The position numbers were made by a program, and so were the translations under genes. 22,922 bases of DNA from Clostridia bacterium (GTDB lineage: Bacteria; Bacillota; Clostridia; Christensenellales; Borkfalkiaceae). This document shows positions 1 through 7,804 of this stretch, in pieces; the stretch's first letter is position 1; every line of letters begins with the position of its first letter. The stretch covers positions 1 to 22,922 of the forward strand of contig CAAGGZ010000099.1 of the NCBI GenBank assembly GCA_900769545.1. The letters run 5' to 3'. The notes under the pieces are model-generated. The model saw nothing but the letters and a program-made list of their open reading frames with translations. It was not told where the DNA came from and did no database searches.

Positions 1-115
1 ACGTATGGGCAGGCGTGGAGCTTTCCGACGACGAATTTTCGGGATTACAAGCCGCAAATGCGCCTAAAAATACCATCAACGATAAAATTAGGCTGAAAAA
101 TTTAAATTTTCTCAT
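1..115 (-). CDS. Lipoprotein, N-terminal 38 residues only (runs off the left edge)
   Basis: Reading leftward from an ATG at 115, the frame is open to the window edge. It begins with basic residues (MRKFKF), a hydrophobic stretch (SLILSLMVFLGAFAAC) and a Cys at about residue 23, followed by a Ser-rich linker (SSSESS). That is a type II (lipoprotein) signal peptide, with Phe at -3 and Ala-Ala before the Cys. An excellent AAAGGAGGAT ribosome site lies 6-7 bases upstream (121-130), and a promoter sits at 220-248. The hydrophobic core (MVFLGAF plus two residues and Cys) is nearly the same as in the EEP lipoprotein at 326-1207, so the two may be related surface lipoproteins. The mature domain lies outside the window and its function cannot be stated. 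Confidence 0.8.
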   Translation of the reverse strand, partial: MRKFKFFSLILSLMVFLGAFAACNPENSSSESSTPAHT

Positions 116-219
116 TATGTATCCTCCTTTAAAAACTTAAATTTCTTCTTTAATTTTTCTTCTTTCGGTTGAAATGTTTACGCTAAAAACGCGAACAATC
201 CGATACCGTCCCTATATAT

Positions 220-248
220 ATCATACAACTTCTTTTGCAAAAAGTCAA
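220..248 (-). promoter_or_regulatory. Promoter of the partial lipoprotein gene
   Basis: On the minus strand TTGACT (248-243) and TATGAT (225-220) are separated by exactly 17 bp. Transcription would start near 213 and leave a leader of about 100 nt before the ATG at 115. It lies immediately downstream of the terminator of the preceding unit, so the partial gene is an independent transcript. Confidence 0.75.
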
Positions 249-267
249 GCGTTATTTATAAATTAAA

Positions 268-308
268 TAAAAAAAGAAATAGTCGCCGCGAAAAAAATTC
301 AAGGCGAC
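268..308 (-). terminator. Rho-independent terminator after the EEP gene
   Basis: GTCGCC (308-303) and GGCGAC (287-282) form a 6-bp stem around a 15-nt loop, followed on the minus strand by TATTTC and a run of T (to about 268). It begins 18 bases after the stop codon at 326. Confidence 0.75.
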
Positions 309-325
309 CTACTCTATCTTTATTT

Positions 326-1207
326 TTATTTGCTCCAAGAATTCATTTTCACGTTCACTTGCACTCCGAAGTGGTCGGATATATAATTCCCTTCGCCCCA
401 TTTATCATCGCGGACTTGATAGCTTAAAACTTCTACGTCTTTGCTCTTGCTTATAAAGCAATAATCCAAAATCCCCTTCGCCGTATCGTTATACCCGTTC
501 CACGTCCTGCTTTCCGGGTTCAGGTTCTCCTTGGCGACTATTCTACAATCCTGCAACTTCTCCGCAATGGGAACGTAGCCCAATTTGTTGGGCGTAGCGT
601 TAAAATCGCCCATCATAACGGTAAACGGCGCGGTTTCGTCCGACAATGAACGCTCGGCAACTAACTCAAAGGCTTTCACGTTTCCTTCGTCGTCCAAAGG
701 CCCGTGCGTGTTGATGGCTCGCACCCTTTCGCCCGTTGCCTTATGTTCGAGCACGAGCACGGCGGCGGCGCGAAAATTGATACCGTCCCAACCGCAGGAA
801 AGCTCGTCGGGGGTATCCGAAAACCAATACTTTTTTTGCGAAACGAGATTGAACACCGTTTTATCGTAGATAGTAGCGAGCGCCACTTCCTTGCCGAAAT
901 AAATCATTTCGTAATTGCTTTTTAAGTTGTTTTCCAGATAAAAACGTTGGCTCGTCTCTTCGTTTTCCCAATTAGAAACCTCTTGCAAGGCGATAATATC
1001 CGCGCCCGAATCGTTGATAAGCTTCATCGCCGCTTCCCTGCGTTTCGTCCACGACGTTATCTTGTCCGCATCTGCGCCCGAAGACGACGATGAACAAACG
1101 TTGAGCGTTAAAAAGGTTAGCTCGTTGCTTGCTTTACAACTTACAAACGCACCCAAAAACACCATAAACGCTAAAATCGCCGTTAAAAATTTGCACTTCT
1201 TTTTCAT
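326..1207 (-). CDS. Endonuclease/exonuclease/phosphatase (EEP) superfamily lipoprotein
   Basis: This 293-residue protein has a lipoprotein-type signal sequence (basic start, MVFLGAFVSC, lipidated Cys at about 24) and then a complete EEP fold typical of the DNase I/exonuclease III/sphingomyelinase superfamily. Visible catalytic blocks are TLNV (Asn36), LQEV (Glu76), INTHG (His168), GDFNATPN (Asp201, Asn203), LDYCFIS (Asp248) and SDHFG (Asp278, His279). All the metal-binding and His/Asp residues are present, so it should be an active Mg-dependent phosphodiesterase or nuclease at the outer face of the membrane. Substrate cannot be decided: DNA, phospholipid and phospho-sugar are all possible in this superfamily. 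It starts 27 bases after the DUF4886 gene with only a weak purine-rich ribosome site and no promoter of its own, so it is probably expressed from the promoter at 2002-2030. Confidence 0.88.
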   Translation of the reverse strand: MKKKCKFLTAILAFMVFLGAFVSCKASNELTFLTLNVCSSSSSGADADKITSWTKRREAAMKLINDSGADIIALQEVSNWENEETSQRFYLENNLKSNYEMIYFGKEVALATIYDKTVFNLVSQKKYWFSDTPDELSCGWDGINFRAAAVLVLEHKATGERVRAINTHGPLDDEGNVKAFELVAERSLSDETAPFTVMMGDFNATPNKLGYVPIAEKLQDCRIVAKENLNPESRTWNGYNDTAKGILDYCFISKSKDVEVLSYQVRDDKWGEGNYISDHFGVQVNVKMNSWSK

Positions 1208-1234
1208 ATAAATTTGCTCTTTTCTCTCTTCATT

Positions 1235-1963
1235 TTAGCATTGTTCAAACGCTTTATTCACCGCTTGAATCACCCGTTCGCGGTCCTCTTCGCTTACGGG
1301 ATGGTCGAATTCGTCGAAGCTGTTTTCCGTGATATCTTTCCCCGTCAACGACTTATACAAAACGAGCGCCAACAAATACCTGCCTGCCCCGTACGACATA
1401 TGGAAGGTATCTCTATGTATCTTTTCCACCCCAAGTTTTATAGCGTTCATAATCGCTTGACCGCTGGGAATTATCTTCTCCGCGTTAATTAATTTCGCCG
1501 CTTTTTCGTAAGCCTTACGAATATCGTTAAACATCTCGTCCGCCGTTGCGTAGCCGGCTTTTTTCTCCAATCTTTCGCTTCCGTCTTCATACGCCCACGT
1601 TTGGTGGATATAGATTTTCGCGTGCGGACAATATTTTTTCACGTATTCCGCCAACGTTTGCAAATACGGGGAATACGTTTCAAATTTTCCGCTATCCTGA
1701 CTTGCCTGTTGCAAGGTAACGACGTCCCATTCGTCGCTTACAAGCGCTTGTTTTATCGAAGTAAGCAAGCCCGTGTATTCGCCGTTAAATTCGTAGATAT
1801 ACGCCATTTTATCATCCAAACAGTTGATATAATGTTGCCGCAACGAACAACCGCCGATATATAAGTTTGCAGTTTTAAACCATTCGCCTTCCTTTTTCGC
1901 CAGTCTTTGCAAATATCTTTGCGCGTCTTCCGAAAAACTGTTCCCTATGGACAATACTTTCAT
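1235..1963 (-). CDS. DUF4886 SGNH-like hydrolase (cytoplasmic form)
   Basis: This 242-residue protein has no signal peptide. The N-terminal block IGNSFSED (6-13) carries the nucleophile-like Ser9 of SGNH/GDSL hydrolases. Other conserved blocks of the DUF4886 family are LYIGGCS (34-40), TLQQASQDSG (83-92), HQTWAYEDGS (120-129), IPSGQAI (165-171) and DTFHMS (185-190), where Asp185/His188 match the DxxH block completing the triad. The family is thought to comprise esterases or deacetylases, possibly on carbohydrate, but no substrate is known to me. The start is supported by AAAGGAGATTAAGTGAA before the ATG. It is first in a two-gene unit with the EEP lipoprotein and is clearly paralogous to the divergent gene at 2330-3253. 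Confidence 0.88.
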   Translation of the reverse strand: MKVLSIGNSFSEDAQRYLQRLAKKEGEWFKTANLYIGGCSLRQHYINCLDDKMAYIYEFNGEYTGLLTSIKQALVSDEWDVVTLQQASQDSGKFETYSPYLQTLAEYVKKYCPHAKIYIHQTWAYEDGSERLEKKAGYATADEMFNDIRKAYEKAAKLINAEKIIPSGQAIMNAIKLGVEKIHRDTFHMSYGAGRYLLALVLYKSLTGKDITENSFDEFDHPVSEEDRERVIQAVNKAFEQC

Positions 1964-2001
1964 TTCACTTAATCTCCTTTAACAAACGGGCTTATGCTAT
2001 A

Positions 2002-2030
2002 ATCATATCATAAAATAAGGCGTTTCGCAA
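2002..2030 (-). promoter_or_regulatory. Promoter of the DUF4886-EEP unit
   Basis: TTGCGA (2030-2025) and TATGAT (2007-2002) lie on the minus strand with a 17-bp spacer, about 40 bases upstream of the ATG at 1963. The rest of the divergent intergenic region (2031-2240) is A+T-rich with no gene or strong repeat that I can see. Confidence 0.65.
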
Positions 2031-2245
2031 CTGTTTTGATAAGATAAAATAAATTTTCGGCGCAAACTCTACGCGTTGCGAGATTATAAAATAAAGCGAA
2101 CAAGACAGGCTTTCAATCACCTTTCGATTGCATAATTATTACGTTCCCCCATACCGTGTACGCGTTGAAACGTTTGTAATTTTCCGCCCTTGCCGTTAAG
2201 ATTAAAAACTTTTTTAAAAAATAAACGTAATGTAACCAAAAACAG

Positions 2246-2274
2246 GTGCAAAAATGAAAAAAAAGATGTATAAT
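2246..2274 (+). promoter_or_regulatory. Promoter of the DUF4886 lipoprotein gene
   Basis: A perfect TATAAT at 2269-2274 is preceded, with 17-bp spacing, by a poor -35 (GTGCAA, 2246-2251). A weak -35 with a good -10 suggests modest or activator-assisted expression. The distance to the ATG at 2330 is about 50 bases. Confidence 0.55.
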
Positions 2275-2329
2275 AGAAACGGAAAGTTTTATAAGGCATT
2301 GTCCGTTGGCGATGCAAGGAGAAAGTGTT

Positions 2330-3253
2330 ATGAAAAAGAAAAATAATTTATTCAAGATTTTAGCCTTATCGTTTGTCGGCGCGTTTGTGTTGGGAGCTGG
2401 TTGTTCTCCCAGCGACAGCAGTTCTAACGGCGTGGAATATACCCCCCATTGGAACGACGACGGTGTTTTGAAAATTCTTGCAATCGGCAACAGTTTTTCG
2501 GAAGACGCAATCGAAAATCTATATCAAATGGCGAAGGCGGCAGGCATAGAGCAAATCGAGCTTGGGCATTTATACATTGGCGGATGTTCCCTTGAAACGC
2601 ATTTGCAGAACGTATCCTACAACTTACCGCAATATCGCTATTCTTCTAAAATAGGCGACGACGTGTGGAGAACCACCCTTTACAACAAGCCTTCCGTGGG
2701 ACTTGCGGCAAACGATTGGGATTTCGTTACCGTGCAACAATGTAGCGATAAAAGCGGCGTTGTGAGCACTTACGACGATTTAAATCCTTTGCTCGACGCC
2801 ATCGAAAGCCAATGCACCAACGAACACGTTGCCTTCGCTTGGCATATGACTTGGGCATACCAACAAGACTCCGACCATTGGGCTTTCCCCACTTATAACA
2901 CCAATCAAACGACTATGTATAACGCTATCGTTAGCGCCGTCCAACAAAAGGTGGTTACGAATAACCGTATCGTTAAAATTATTCCGAGCGGCACGGCGAT
3001 TCAAAACGCGCGCACGTCTTATCTTGGCGACACTTTAACGAGAGACGGTTATCATTTGTCCCTTTCCCAAGGGCGTTTGATAGCTTCCGCTTCCTATCTC
3101 GCTTCCTTGATTGACGTCGATTGGGATTCGGTGGATTTGTCTTCCGTTAGCGACGACGCCGATTTTGTCAGAGTGCTCAAAGAAAGCGTTAAGAATGCTA
3201 TAAAAACTCCTTTTAGCGTTACGGCTTCTACGATTATCGAAAAACAAAATTAA
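2330..3253 (+). CDS. DUF4886 SGNH-like hydrolase, lipoprotein form
   Basis: The likely start is the ATG at 2330 (AAGGAG at 2316-2321), giving 307 residues. An upstream in-frame ATG at 2312 would overlap that ribosome site. Residues 1-25 form a lipoprotein signal peptide (MKKKNN, FVGAFVLGAGC, Cys25) followed by a Ser-rich linker. The catalytic domain begins at about 47, with IGNSFSED (52-59, Ser55), LYIGGCS (81-87), TVQQCSDKSG (134-143), HMTWAYQQDS (172-181), IPSGTAIQNA (218-227) and DGYHLS (239-244, Asp239/His242). These blocks align one for one with the signal-less paralog at 1235-1963, so the same chemistry appears to be present once inside and once outside the cell. It is a single-gene transcript ending at the strong terminator at 3277-3311. 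Substrate is unknown. Confidence 0.88.
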   Translation: MKKKNNLFKILALSFVGAFVLGAGCSPSDSSSNGVEYTPHWNDDGVLKILAIGNSFSEDAIENLYQMAKAAGIEQIELGHLYIGGCSLETHLQNVSYNLPQYRYSSKIGDDVWRTTLYNKPSVGLAANDWDFVTVQQCSDKSGVVSTYDDLNPLLDAIESQCTNEHVAFAWHMTWAYQQDSDHWAFPTYNTNQTTMYNAIVSAVQQKVVTNNRIVKIIPSGTAIQNARTSYLGDTLTRDGYHLSLSQGRLIASASYLASLIDVDWDSVDLSSVSDDADFVRVLKESVKNAIKTPFSVTASTIIEKQN

Positions 3254-3276
3254 AGCTTAAAAGGCGATTGATGCTC

Positions 3277-3325
3277 TACGCCCCAAAAGTCAAACAGACT
3301 TTTGGGGCGTACATTATTTCTTCCA
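3277..3325 (+). terminator. Strong Rho-independent terminator after the DUF4886 lipoprotein gene
   Basis: A perfect 15-bp stem (3277-3291 with 3297-3311) with a 5-base loop (AAACA) is followed by a broken T-rich tail (ATTATTTCTT). It begins 24 bases after the stop codon. Confidence 0.85.
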
Positions 3326-3381
3326 TTTCGTAATTTTTACATATTTTACCGTTTTTTCGCAAATTATTTTACGAATAGACC

Positions 3382-3410
3382 TTGACAACTTGCGATAGTG
3401 CCACTATAAT
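3382..3410 (+). promoter_or_regulatory. Fully consensus sigma-A promoter of the zinc-ribbon membrane protein gene
   Basis: TTGACA (3382-3387), a 17-bp spacer and TATAAT (3405-3410) match the consensus at all 12 positions. Transcription should begin near 3417, leaving a leader of about 45 nt. The leader includes a small AGCTA/TAGCT hairpin (3425-3439) and the ribosome site. Confidence 0.85.
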
Positions 3411-3462
3411 ATTAATAAACACGGAGCTATGCGGTAGCTTTGATAAAAACAGGGGTGATGCT

Positions 3463-4947
3463 ATGGAATGTTTTAAATGCGGCGCAAGCGTTCTTGAAGA
3501 AAACGCGGCGTTTTGCCACGAATGTGGCGCAAGGCTCGATGGCAAAATTGCTTGCGCGCGGTGCGGTCAATTCATTGACAATTCGTATGCTTACTGCACT
3601 TTTTGCGGTGCAAAAGTCGGGCAAACCACGACTACGCCCGATTGGGTTATGCAACAAAACCAACCGCCGTTTCCCAATGGCAACGGAACGTTCACACAAC
3701 AAGGCGGACAATCTTTCGCAGGCGAAAACGGCAAGCTCGAAAATAAGATTTTGGTTTGGACGCGCGCTTGGTTAGGAATGGCTTTGGCGTTAATTTCGCT
3801 CGCCTTCGTGTTTTTGATAGGTTTTCAAATCAATCTGTCGGGGCAGGCAGTAGCATTCTCGGAAATCAATTTTGAAACTACGCAAGAAAACGTCAAGTTC
3901 TTTTATTATTTTAGCGACGTCTATAAAGAAATTGAGACGTTGAAAGAATTGTTCGGCTTTCAAAGCAACTACACTATAACCGCGGCGTATACTCACGCCG
4001 TTATGGGAACGGTCATTTCCGCCGTAACAATCGGTTGTGTGATTGGCTTTGCTGCAACTGCAATCGTCAATTTTATAATGCTTTTTATTAAAAAGGCTGA
4101 AACTAATAGCGCAAAGTGGGCTGTCAGAGCCGTAATCGCATACATTGCAGGTTGCATTGCGTTAAGAATTTTAAACTATTGCCTTGTGGATATCAATTTA
4201 ATTTCGTCCGAAAGACCTTCTTGGAAGAGTCCTTTAACCGCGACGATAAGCATCGACTTTGATGTTATCACCAACATAGGGCTCATTCTTTGTATGGTCG
4301 GCGTTGCATTATACGCGATTTTAAGTTGTATAAAGCAAATACTGTCTGGTATAACCAAAAAGAAGCTTTTGAAATTCGCGTTTGGCGTTTTAGCCGCGGC
4401 GTTTGCAATCGTCGTATTCGCCGTTGGACAAAATGCTATCGTGGGCACGGCGATTACTACCTCCGACGGTCTTGAGCAAAATATGACGCTTTCTTTGAGA
4501 ATGGCGCAACTCTCGTTTGCCTCCTTCCTTTATTCCTCTTTTCAATCACAATACTTCCCCATTGTAGACCCCTCTTCAAAAATCGATACCGCCCTTACTT
4601 TTGCGGTCGTGCAGGAAATTATGCTGATTGGGATAGTAGTTTGTTCCTTGTGCGCAATCGCCTCTCGCATCTTTGAAACAGACGGCAAAGCAAAAGGCGC
4701 GGTGCCGTTTGCACTCTTGACAACAGCGTTTTCCATTGTGCAGTTGATTGCTGGTATCGTTTCCAATTCAGTCGTGCACGATTTATATAATTCGTTGTTT
4801 GGAAGCAATACGGCTACCCTGACAACCAATTTAATATTGCAAAATTCGATTATATCACTCGTGTTTGCGCTTCTGCTCCTTGTAACGTCCTTTATAAGCT
4901 TAAAGATAACGAAACCCAAGAAAACGCCTTCTTCGCCGCAAGATTAA
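3463..4947 (+). CDS. Double zinc-ribbon polytopic membrane protein
   Basis: The start chosen is ATG 3463, behind AGGGGTGATG (3451-3460), giving 494 residues. Any more upstream start would lie on or before the promoter. The N-terminus has two consecutive zinc ribbons: Cys3/6/18/21 and Cys31/34/45/48, each CxxC-x(10-11)-CxxC. A Gln/Gly/Asn/Pro-rich linker (about 54-92) follows, then roughly eight hydrophobic helices, starting with WLGMALALISLAFVFLIGF at about 103-121. Such zinc-ribbon plus transmembrane proteins are common in Bacillota and mostly uncharacterised; the ribbons are expected to face the cytoplasm. I do not recognise a specific function. It is monocistronic, with a consensus promoter and a strong terminator, so expression is probably high and constitutive. 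Confidence 0.85.
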   Translation: MECFKCGASVLEENAAFCHECGARLDGKIACARCGQFIDNSYAYCTFCGAKVGQTTTTPDWVMQQNQPPFPNGNGTFTQQGGQSFAGENGKLENKILVWTRAWLGMALALISLAFVFLIGFQINLSGQAVAFSEINFETTQENVKFFYYFSDVYKEIETLKELFGFQSNYTITAAYTHAVMGTVISAVTIGCVIGFAATAIVNFIMLFIKKAETNSAKWAVRAVIAYIAGCIALRILNYCLVDINLISSERPSWKSPLTATISIDFDVITNIGLILCMVGVALYAILSCIKQILSGITKKKLLKFAFGVLAAAFAIVVFAVGQNAIVGTAITTSDGLEQNMTLSLRMAQLSFASFLYSSFQSQYFPIVDPSSKIDTALTFAVVQEIMLIGIVVCSLCAIASRIFETDGKAKGAVPFALLTTAFSIVQLIAGIVSNSVVHDLYNSLFGSNTATLTTNLILQNSIISLVFALLLLVTSFISLKITKPKKTPSSPQD

Positions 4948-4981
4948 TAATTTTACACGGCATTTCAATTACGTACATTAT

Positions 4982-5016
4982 AAAAAAGACGAGATTTATT
5001 CAATCTCGTCTTTTTT
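4982..5016. terminator. Bidirectional terminator between convergent genes
   Basis: GACGAGATT (4988-4996) pairs with AATCTCGTC (5002-5010) around a TATTC loop. Six A on one side and six T on the other make it work on both strands. It ends the zinc-ribbon gene on the plus strand and the restriction-modification transcript on the minus strand. The remaining 5017-5129 is the 3' untranslated tail of the latter. It holds a weak ATTACC/GGTAAT hairpin (5076-5097) between two copies of AAAAGTCTTA (5064-5073, 5105-5114). Confidence 0.85.
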
Positions 5017-5129
5017 ATTCACTTACCAGCTGTTTTATCAGTGAAAGATGTATGTTAAACACGAAAAGTCTTATAATTACCGACTTTCAAAGGTAATAGA
5101 AATAAAAAGTCTTAAATTTTGCTATAATA

Positions 5130-7604
5130 TTATGTATTGTAAACATCATGACTTTTCTTCATTTTGTCTATCCCTTCCAATGAGCTCCATTGCTTTGAAA
5201 CTATTTCTTTAGCCATTTCTTTTATTTTATTAAATTCTTTTGAATTGTTAAACACCGGTATTTTTAACTCGCTCCACCTTTCGGCAATGTTAGGCAAAGT
5301 TGTATCAATAAATATTTTATTTTGAGCTTGTTCAAACGCCATCTTGTGAGATAAAGCATAAAGCAAATATTCAGGCGTTATACCATATTTATTATTAGTT
5401 TCAATAACACGTATAACTTTGATTTCCCTCGTTAAAATGCATTTTAAATCATATGGTGAAGCCATCGCCACACTACCTATTCTGTAACTGCCTCTTCTTA
5501 CATATAAGATATCTTTTGCTTGCAATCTCTTTTCTTCTTTATATAACCTTTGATATTCACTTTCTGGAATTAATGCAGTTGGGTCTTTATATATTTGCCA
5601 TTGAACAATATCTTTTACTCTAATATATGGTATTTCTCCTTGTCCCTTATATTCAGATTCTGGCGAACCATTCCCGTCGAAGCATTTTAAAACGCCTTCC
5701 TTGATTAATTTTTGAAGGGGAATTAAAGTTATGTTTTTTCTTGTCGCCTGCTCCTCTATTTCTTCCATTTTGCTTTGCCAATAATATCTAGGAACAAATA
5801 TGTCTTTTTTTATAACTTCTTTAGCATTAACTTTAAATGTGTATTCTTTTTCTCCCTCTTTTTTAATAAATAAACCTTTTCTTTTGTCGGTCAATTCTTT
5901 TATAATCGTTGGAATATCGTCCATTAATATTTTATTTCCAAATGAATCTGTTTTTCCTTTATAATATATGGCTTTTCCATTATGGTCATGTCCTATATAT
6001 TCTGCTACCGCCATATCTATATATTCTTGTTGAGGCTTGTTTTTTTCAACAATTATGGCAATACATTTTGCATTATTATGCGGTCTAAATGTATTATGTG
6101 GCAAATCTATAATCCATTTTATATTATGTTTCTTTACAAATGCCCTAAACAAATTTCTAGAGGGGGCATGGAAATATGTTTCAGGCAATATTATACCAAG
6201 CTTGCCTCCATCTTCAAGAAGTTGCAAATCTCTTTCAAAAAACAATGTAGAAGGATTTCCTTCTGTAACATATTTTCCATTTGCTTTTTTCGCCAATTCA
6301 TATTGTTCAAGCTTTGTTTTCCCAGTAATTTTTATATCCTTGCCAAAAGGCGGATTTGCAAGACATATATTTAATGAACCTAATTTTATATGTTGCTTAG
6401 TCTTTTCTTTCCAATTTTTCGGTAAGTCTAAACTATCTTCGCAAAAAATCCCACCTTTACCATCACCCAATATTGCCATATATGCTTTTGCTACTTTTGT
6501 TAAAAAAGAATCTTTTTCAATCCCTCTAATATTCTTTATGCCTATTTCTTTTTTTTCTTCAGCAATAGCGCCTTCTTCCCAATCTAATTCTTCCGCCTCC
6601 TTGTCCACTTTACTCCATAAATATTTTAGACTTTCAACCAAAAAACCACCAGAACCACAACTAGGGTCTATAATAATGTCATCTAACCCAGGGTCTACGG
6701 CATTAATTAAAAGACGCACTACGTTCTTAGGAGTGAAGAATTGACCTTGCTCACCTTTCAACGAATATCCGGTAAAAACTTCGAATGCATCAGCAATTAT
6801 GTCTCTGTCGGTTTCAATTAAGCAAAAATTTTGCAATTTCCCTATTATGTATTTTAATGTTTTGCCATCTAAACTTATTTTATCCCCATCATCTAAAACA
6901 TCATCATATTTTGCCTTAACTTTTGCAAACAACTTATTAATTCTAGTTTGTATCGTTTCAATTTTTTCCGAGTTCGGTGCTCTAAATTGCACCATATTAT
7001 CTTTTGGCGTAAATCTCTCATCGTAAATCTTGCATAATATTAAATTTATCATTTCTTTTGCAATAGATTCATCCCTATTAACGCCAACACTATTACCTAC
7101 AATATATCCTCTAATTTCAAGGAATATTTCCTTTAAATTATGCGTGGACTTTAAATCTTTTCTTTTATAAAGCCCAACCTCATCGATACCCTCGCCAAAA
7201 CGAGGAATCGCTGTTATTTCTTCAAATGTAATATCCCCTGATTTTTCAATTTTCCTTAAATATAAACTTTCTTTACCGTTAAACCAAATACCGATTTTTG
7301 CCTCTGAAAATTTAAGATACAGCTCAAGTTGTGTTCTTCCGTCGCTTCTGGTAGGTCTTTTGTTTTCAACTACCATTTTAAGAACTCGCTTACCATTAAT
7401 ATCCTCAAACACGGCAATATCAACTGGATAACTGTTTGAATCTGAAGGGCATGATTTTACACGATATTGAGGTCTGGTTTGCAACATATTTTTAGGATAA
7501 CCATAATCTTCTACCAAAATTTTTGAATATACTTGTGTACTTGCTACTTCCTCAGGCGTTGCATTTATTTCTATACCAGACACATAATCAATAATTTTTT
7601 CCAT
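5130..7604 (-). CDS. Single-chain restriction-modification enzyme: PD-(D/E)XK nuclease, N6-adenine methylase and one specificity domain
   Basis: This 824-residue protein has three parts. (1) At 1-165 is an HsdR-N-like nuclease domain with PVDIAVF (Asp62) and VVENKRP (Glu80, Lys82), the D...ExK signature, followed by QLELYLKFS. (2) At about 180-600 is an HsdM-like N6-adenine methylase with the GQFFTP block (287-292), the S-adenosylmethionine motif DPSCGSGGF (313-321) and the catalytic NPPFG (417-421). (3) At 622-790 is one HsdS-type target-recognition domain (IPYIRVKDI, DILYVRRGSYRIGS, TLPNIAERWSELKIP). There is no helicase or ATPase motif, so it is not a type I or type ISP translocase; the layout is type IIG-like. 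All three active centres look intact. It is translated from an ATG overlapping the stop of the ribbon-helix-helix gene (TAATG). Base composition is more A+T-rich than its left-hand neighbours, consistent with transfer. Confidence 0.88.
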   Translation of the reverse strand: MEKIIDYVSGIEINATPEEVASTQVYSKILVEDYGYPKNMLQTRPQYRVKSCPSDSNSYPVDIAVFEDINGKRVLKMVVENKRPTRSDGRTQLELYLKFSEAKIGIWFNGKESLYLRKIEKSGDITFEEITAIPRFGEGIDEVGLYKRKDLKSTHNLKEIFLEIRGYIVGNSVGVNRDESIAKEMINLILCKIYDERFTPKDNMVQFRAPNSEKIETIQTRINKLFAKVKAKYDDVLDDGDKISLDGKTLKYIIGKLQNFCLIETDRDIIADAFEVFTGYSLKGEQGQFFTPKNVVRLLINAVDPGLDDIIIDPSCGSGGFLVESLKYLWSKVDKEAEELDWEEGAIAEEKKEIGIKNIRGIEKDSFLTKVAKAYMAILGDGKGGIFCEDSLDLPKNWKEKTKQHIKLGSLNICLANPPFGKDIKITGKTKLEQYELAKKANGKYVTEGNPSTLFFERDLQLLEDGGKLGIILPETYFHAPSRNLFRAFVKKHNIKWIIDLPHNTFRPHNNAKCIAIIVEKNKPQQEYIDMAVAEYIGHDHNGKAIYYKGKTDSFGNKILMDDIPTIIKELTDKRKGLFIKKEGEKEYTFKVNAKEVIKKDIFVPRYYWQSKMEEIEEQATRKNITLIPLQKLIKEGVLKCFDGNGSPESEYKGQGEIPYIRVKDIVQWQIYKDPTALIPESEYQRLYKEEKRLQAKDILYVRRGSYRIGSVAMASPYDLKCILTREIKVIRVIETNNKYGITPEYLLYALSHKMAFEQAQNKIFIDTTLPNIAERWSELKIPVFNNSKEFNKIKEMAKEIVSKQWSSLEGIDKMKKSHDVYNT

Positions 7605-7783
7605 TATCTCTTCTCCTTCAATCCCTTTTCGATAATTTCCGTTAAAAAGTCGTTTATGCTATAAGCATAATTTTCGTTTTCTTTAATTTCGTTTACCTTT
7701 GCCCTAATTTGTTTATACATTTTTGGTGGTAAACGTAACGGAAAGGTAACCTTATCAACCGTTGGCGTTTTTGTCTTATTCAT
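7604..7783 (-). CDS. Small ribbon-helix-helix (Arc/MetJ-type) protein, likely autorepressor of the restriction-modification cassette
   Basis: A 59-residue frame from ATG 7783 to TAA 7604-7606, preceded by GGAG nine bases upstream. The sequence has a short beta-strand (KVTFPLRLP, about 11-19), a first helix (KMYKQIRAKVNEIKEN) and a second helix beginning at the conserved turn SINDFLTEIIEKGLK (about 42-56). This is the usual ribbon-helix-helix pattern, in which strand residues contact DNA as a dimer. It overlaps the nuclease-methylase start by one base (TAATG), so translation is coupled. Directly upstream lies a 34-bp palindrome (7805-7838) of the two-box kind bound by such dimers. I infer that it is the transcriptional control protein of the cassette. 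Control proteins of restriction-modification systems are more commonly helix-turn-helix, which makes this variant notable. Confidence 0.72.
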   Translation of the reverse strand: MNKTKTPTVDKVTFPLRLPPKMYKQIRAKVNEIKENENYAYSINDFLTEIIEKGLKEKR

Positions 7784-7804
7784 ATCATAATCTCCGTATT
7801 TATA

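Noticed and set aside
2113..2490. 125-codon open frame on the minus strand over the intergenic region and the lipoprotein start
   Set aside because: Antisense to a real gene and its promoter, with low-complexity Phe/Leu-rich translation and no ribosome site.
5120..5128. Extended -10 (TGCTATAAT) on the plus strand reading into the restriction-modification gene
   Set aside because: No -35 at a usable distance; in A+T-rich DNA a chance match is likely, so an antisense promoter is not claimed.
6037..6744. 235-codon open frame on the plus strand
   Set aside because: A shadow of the methylase gene; the domain-bearing frame on the other strand is unambiguous.
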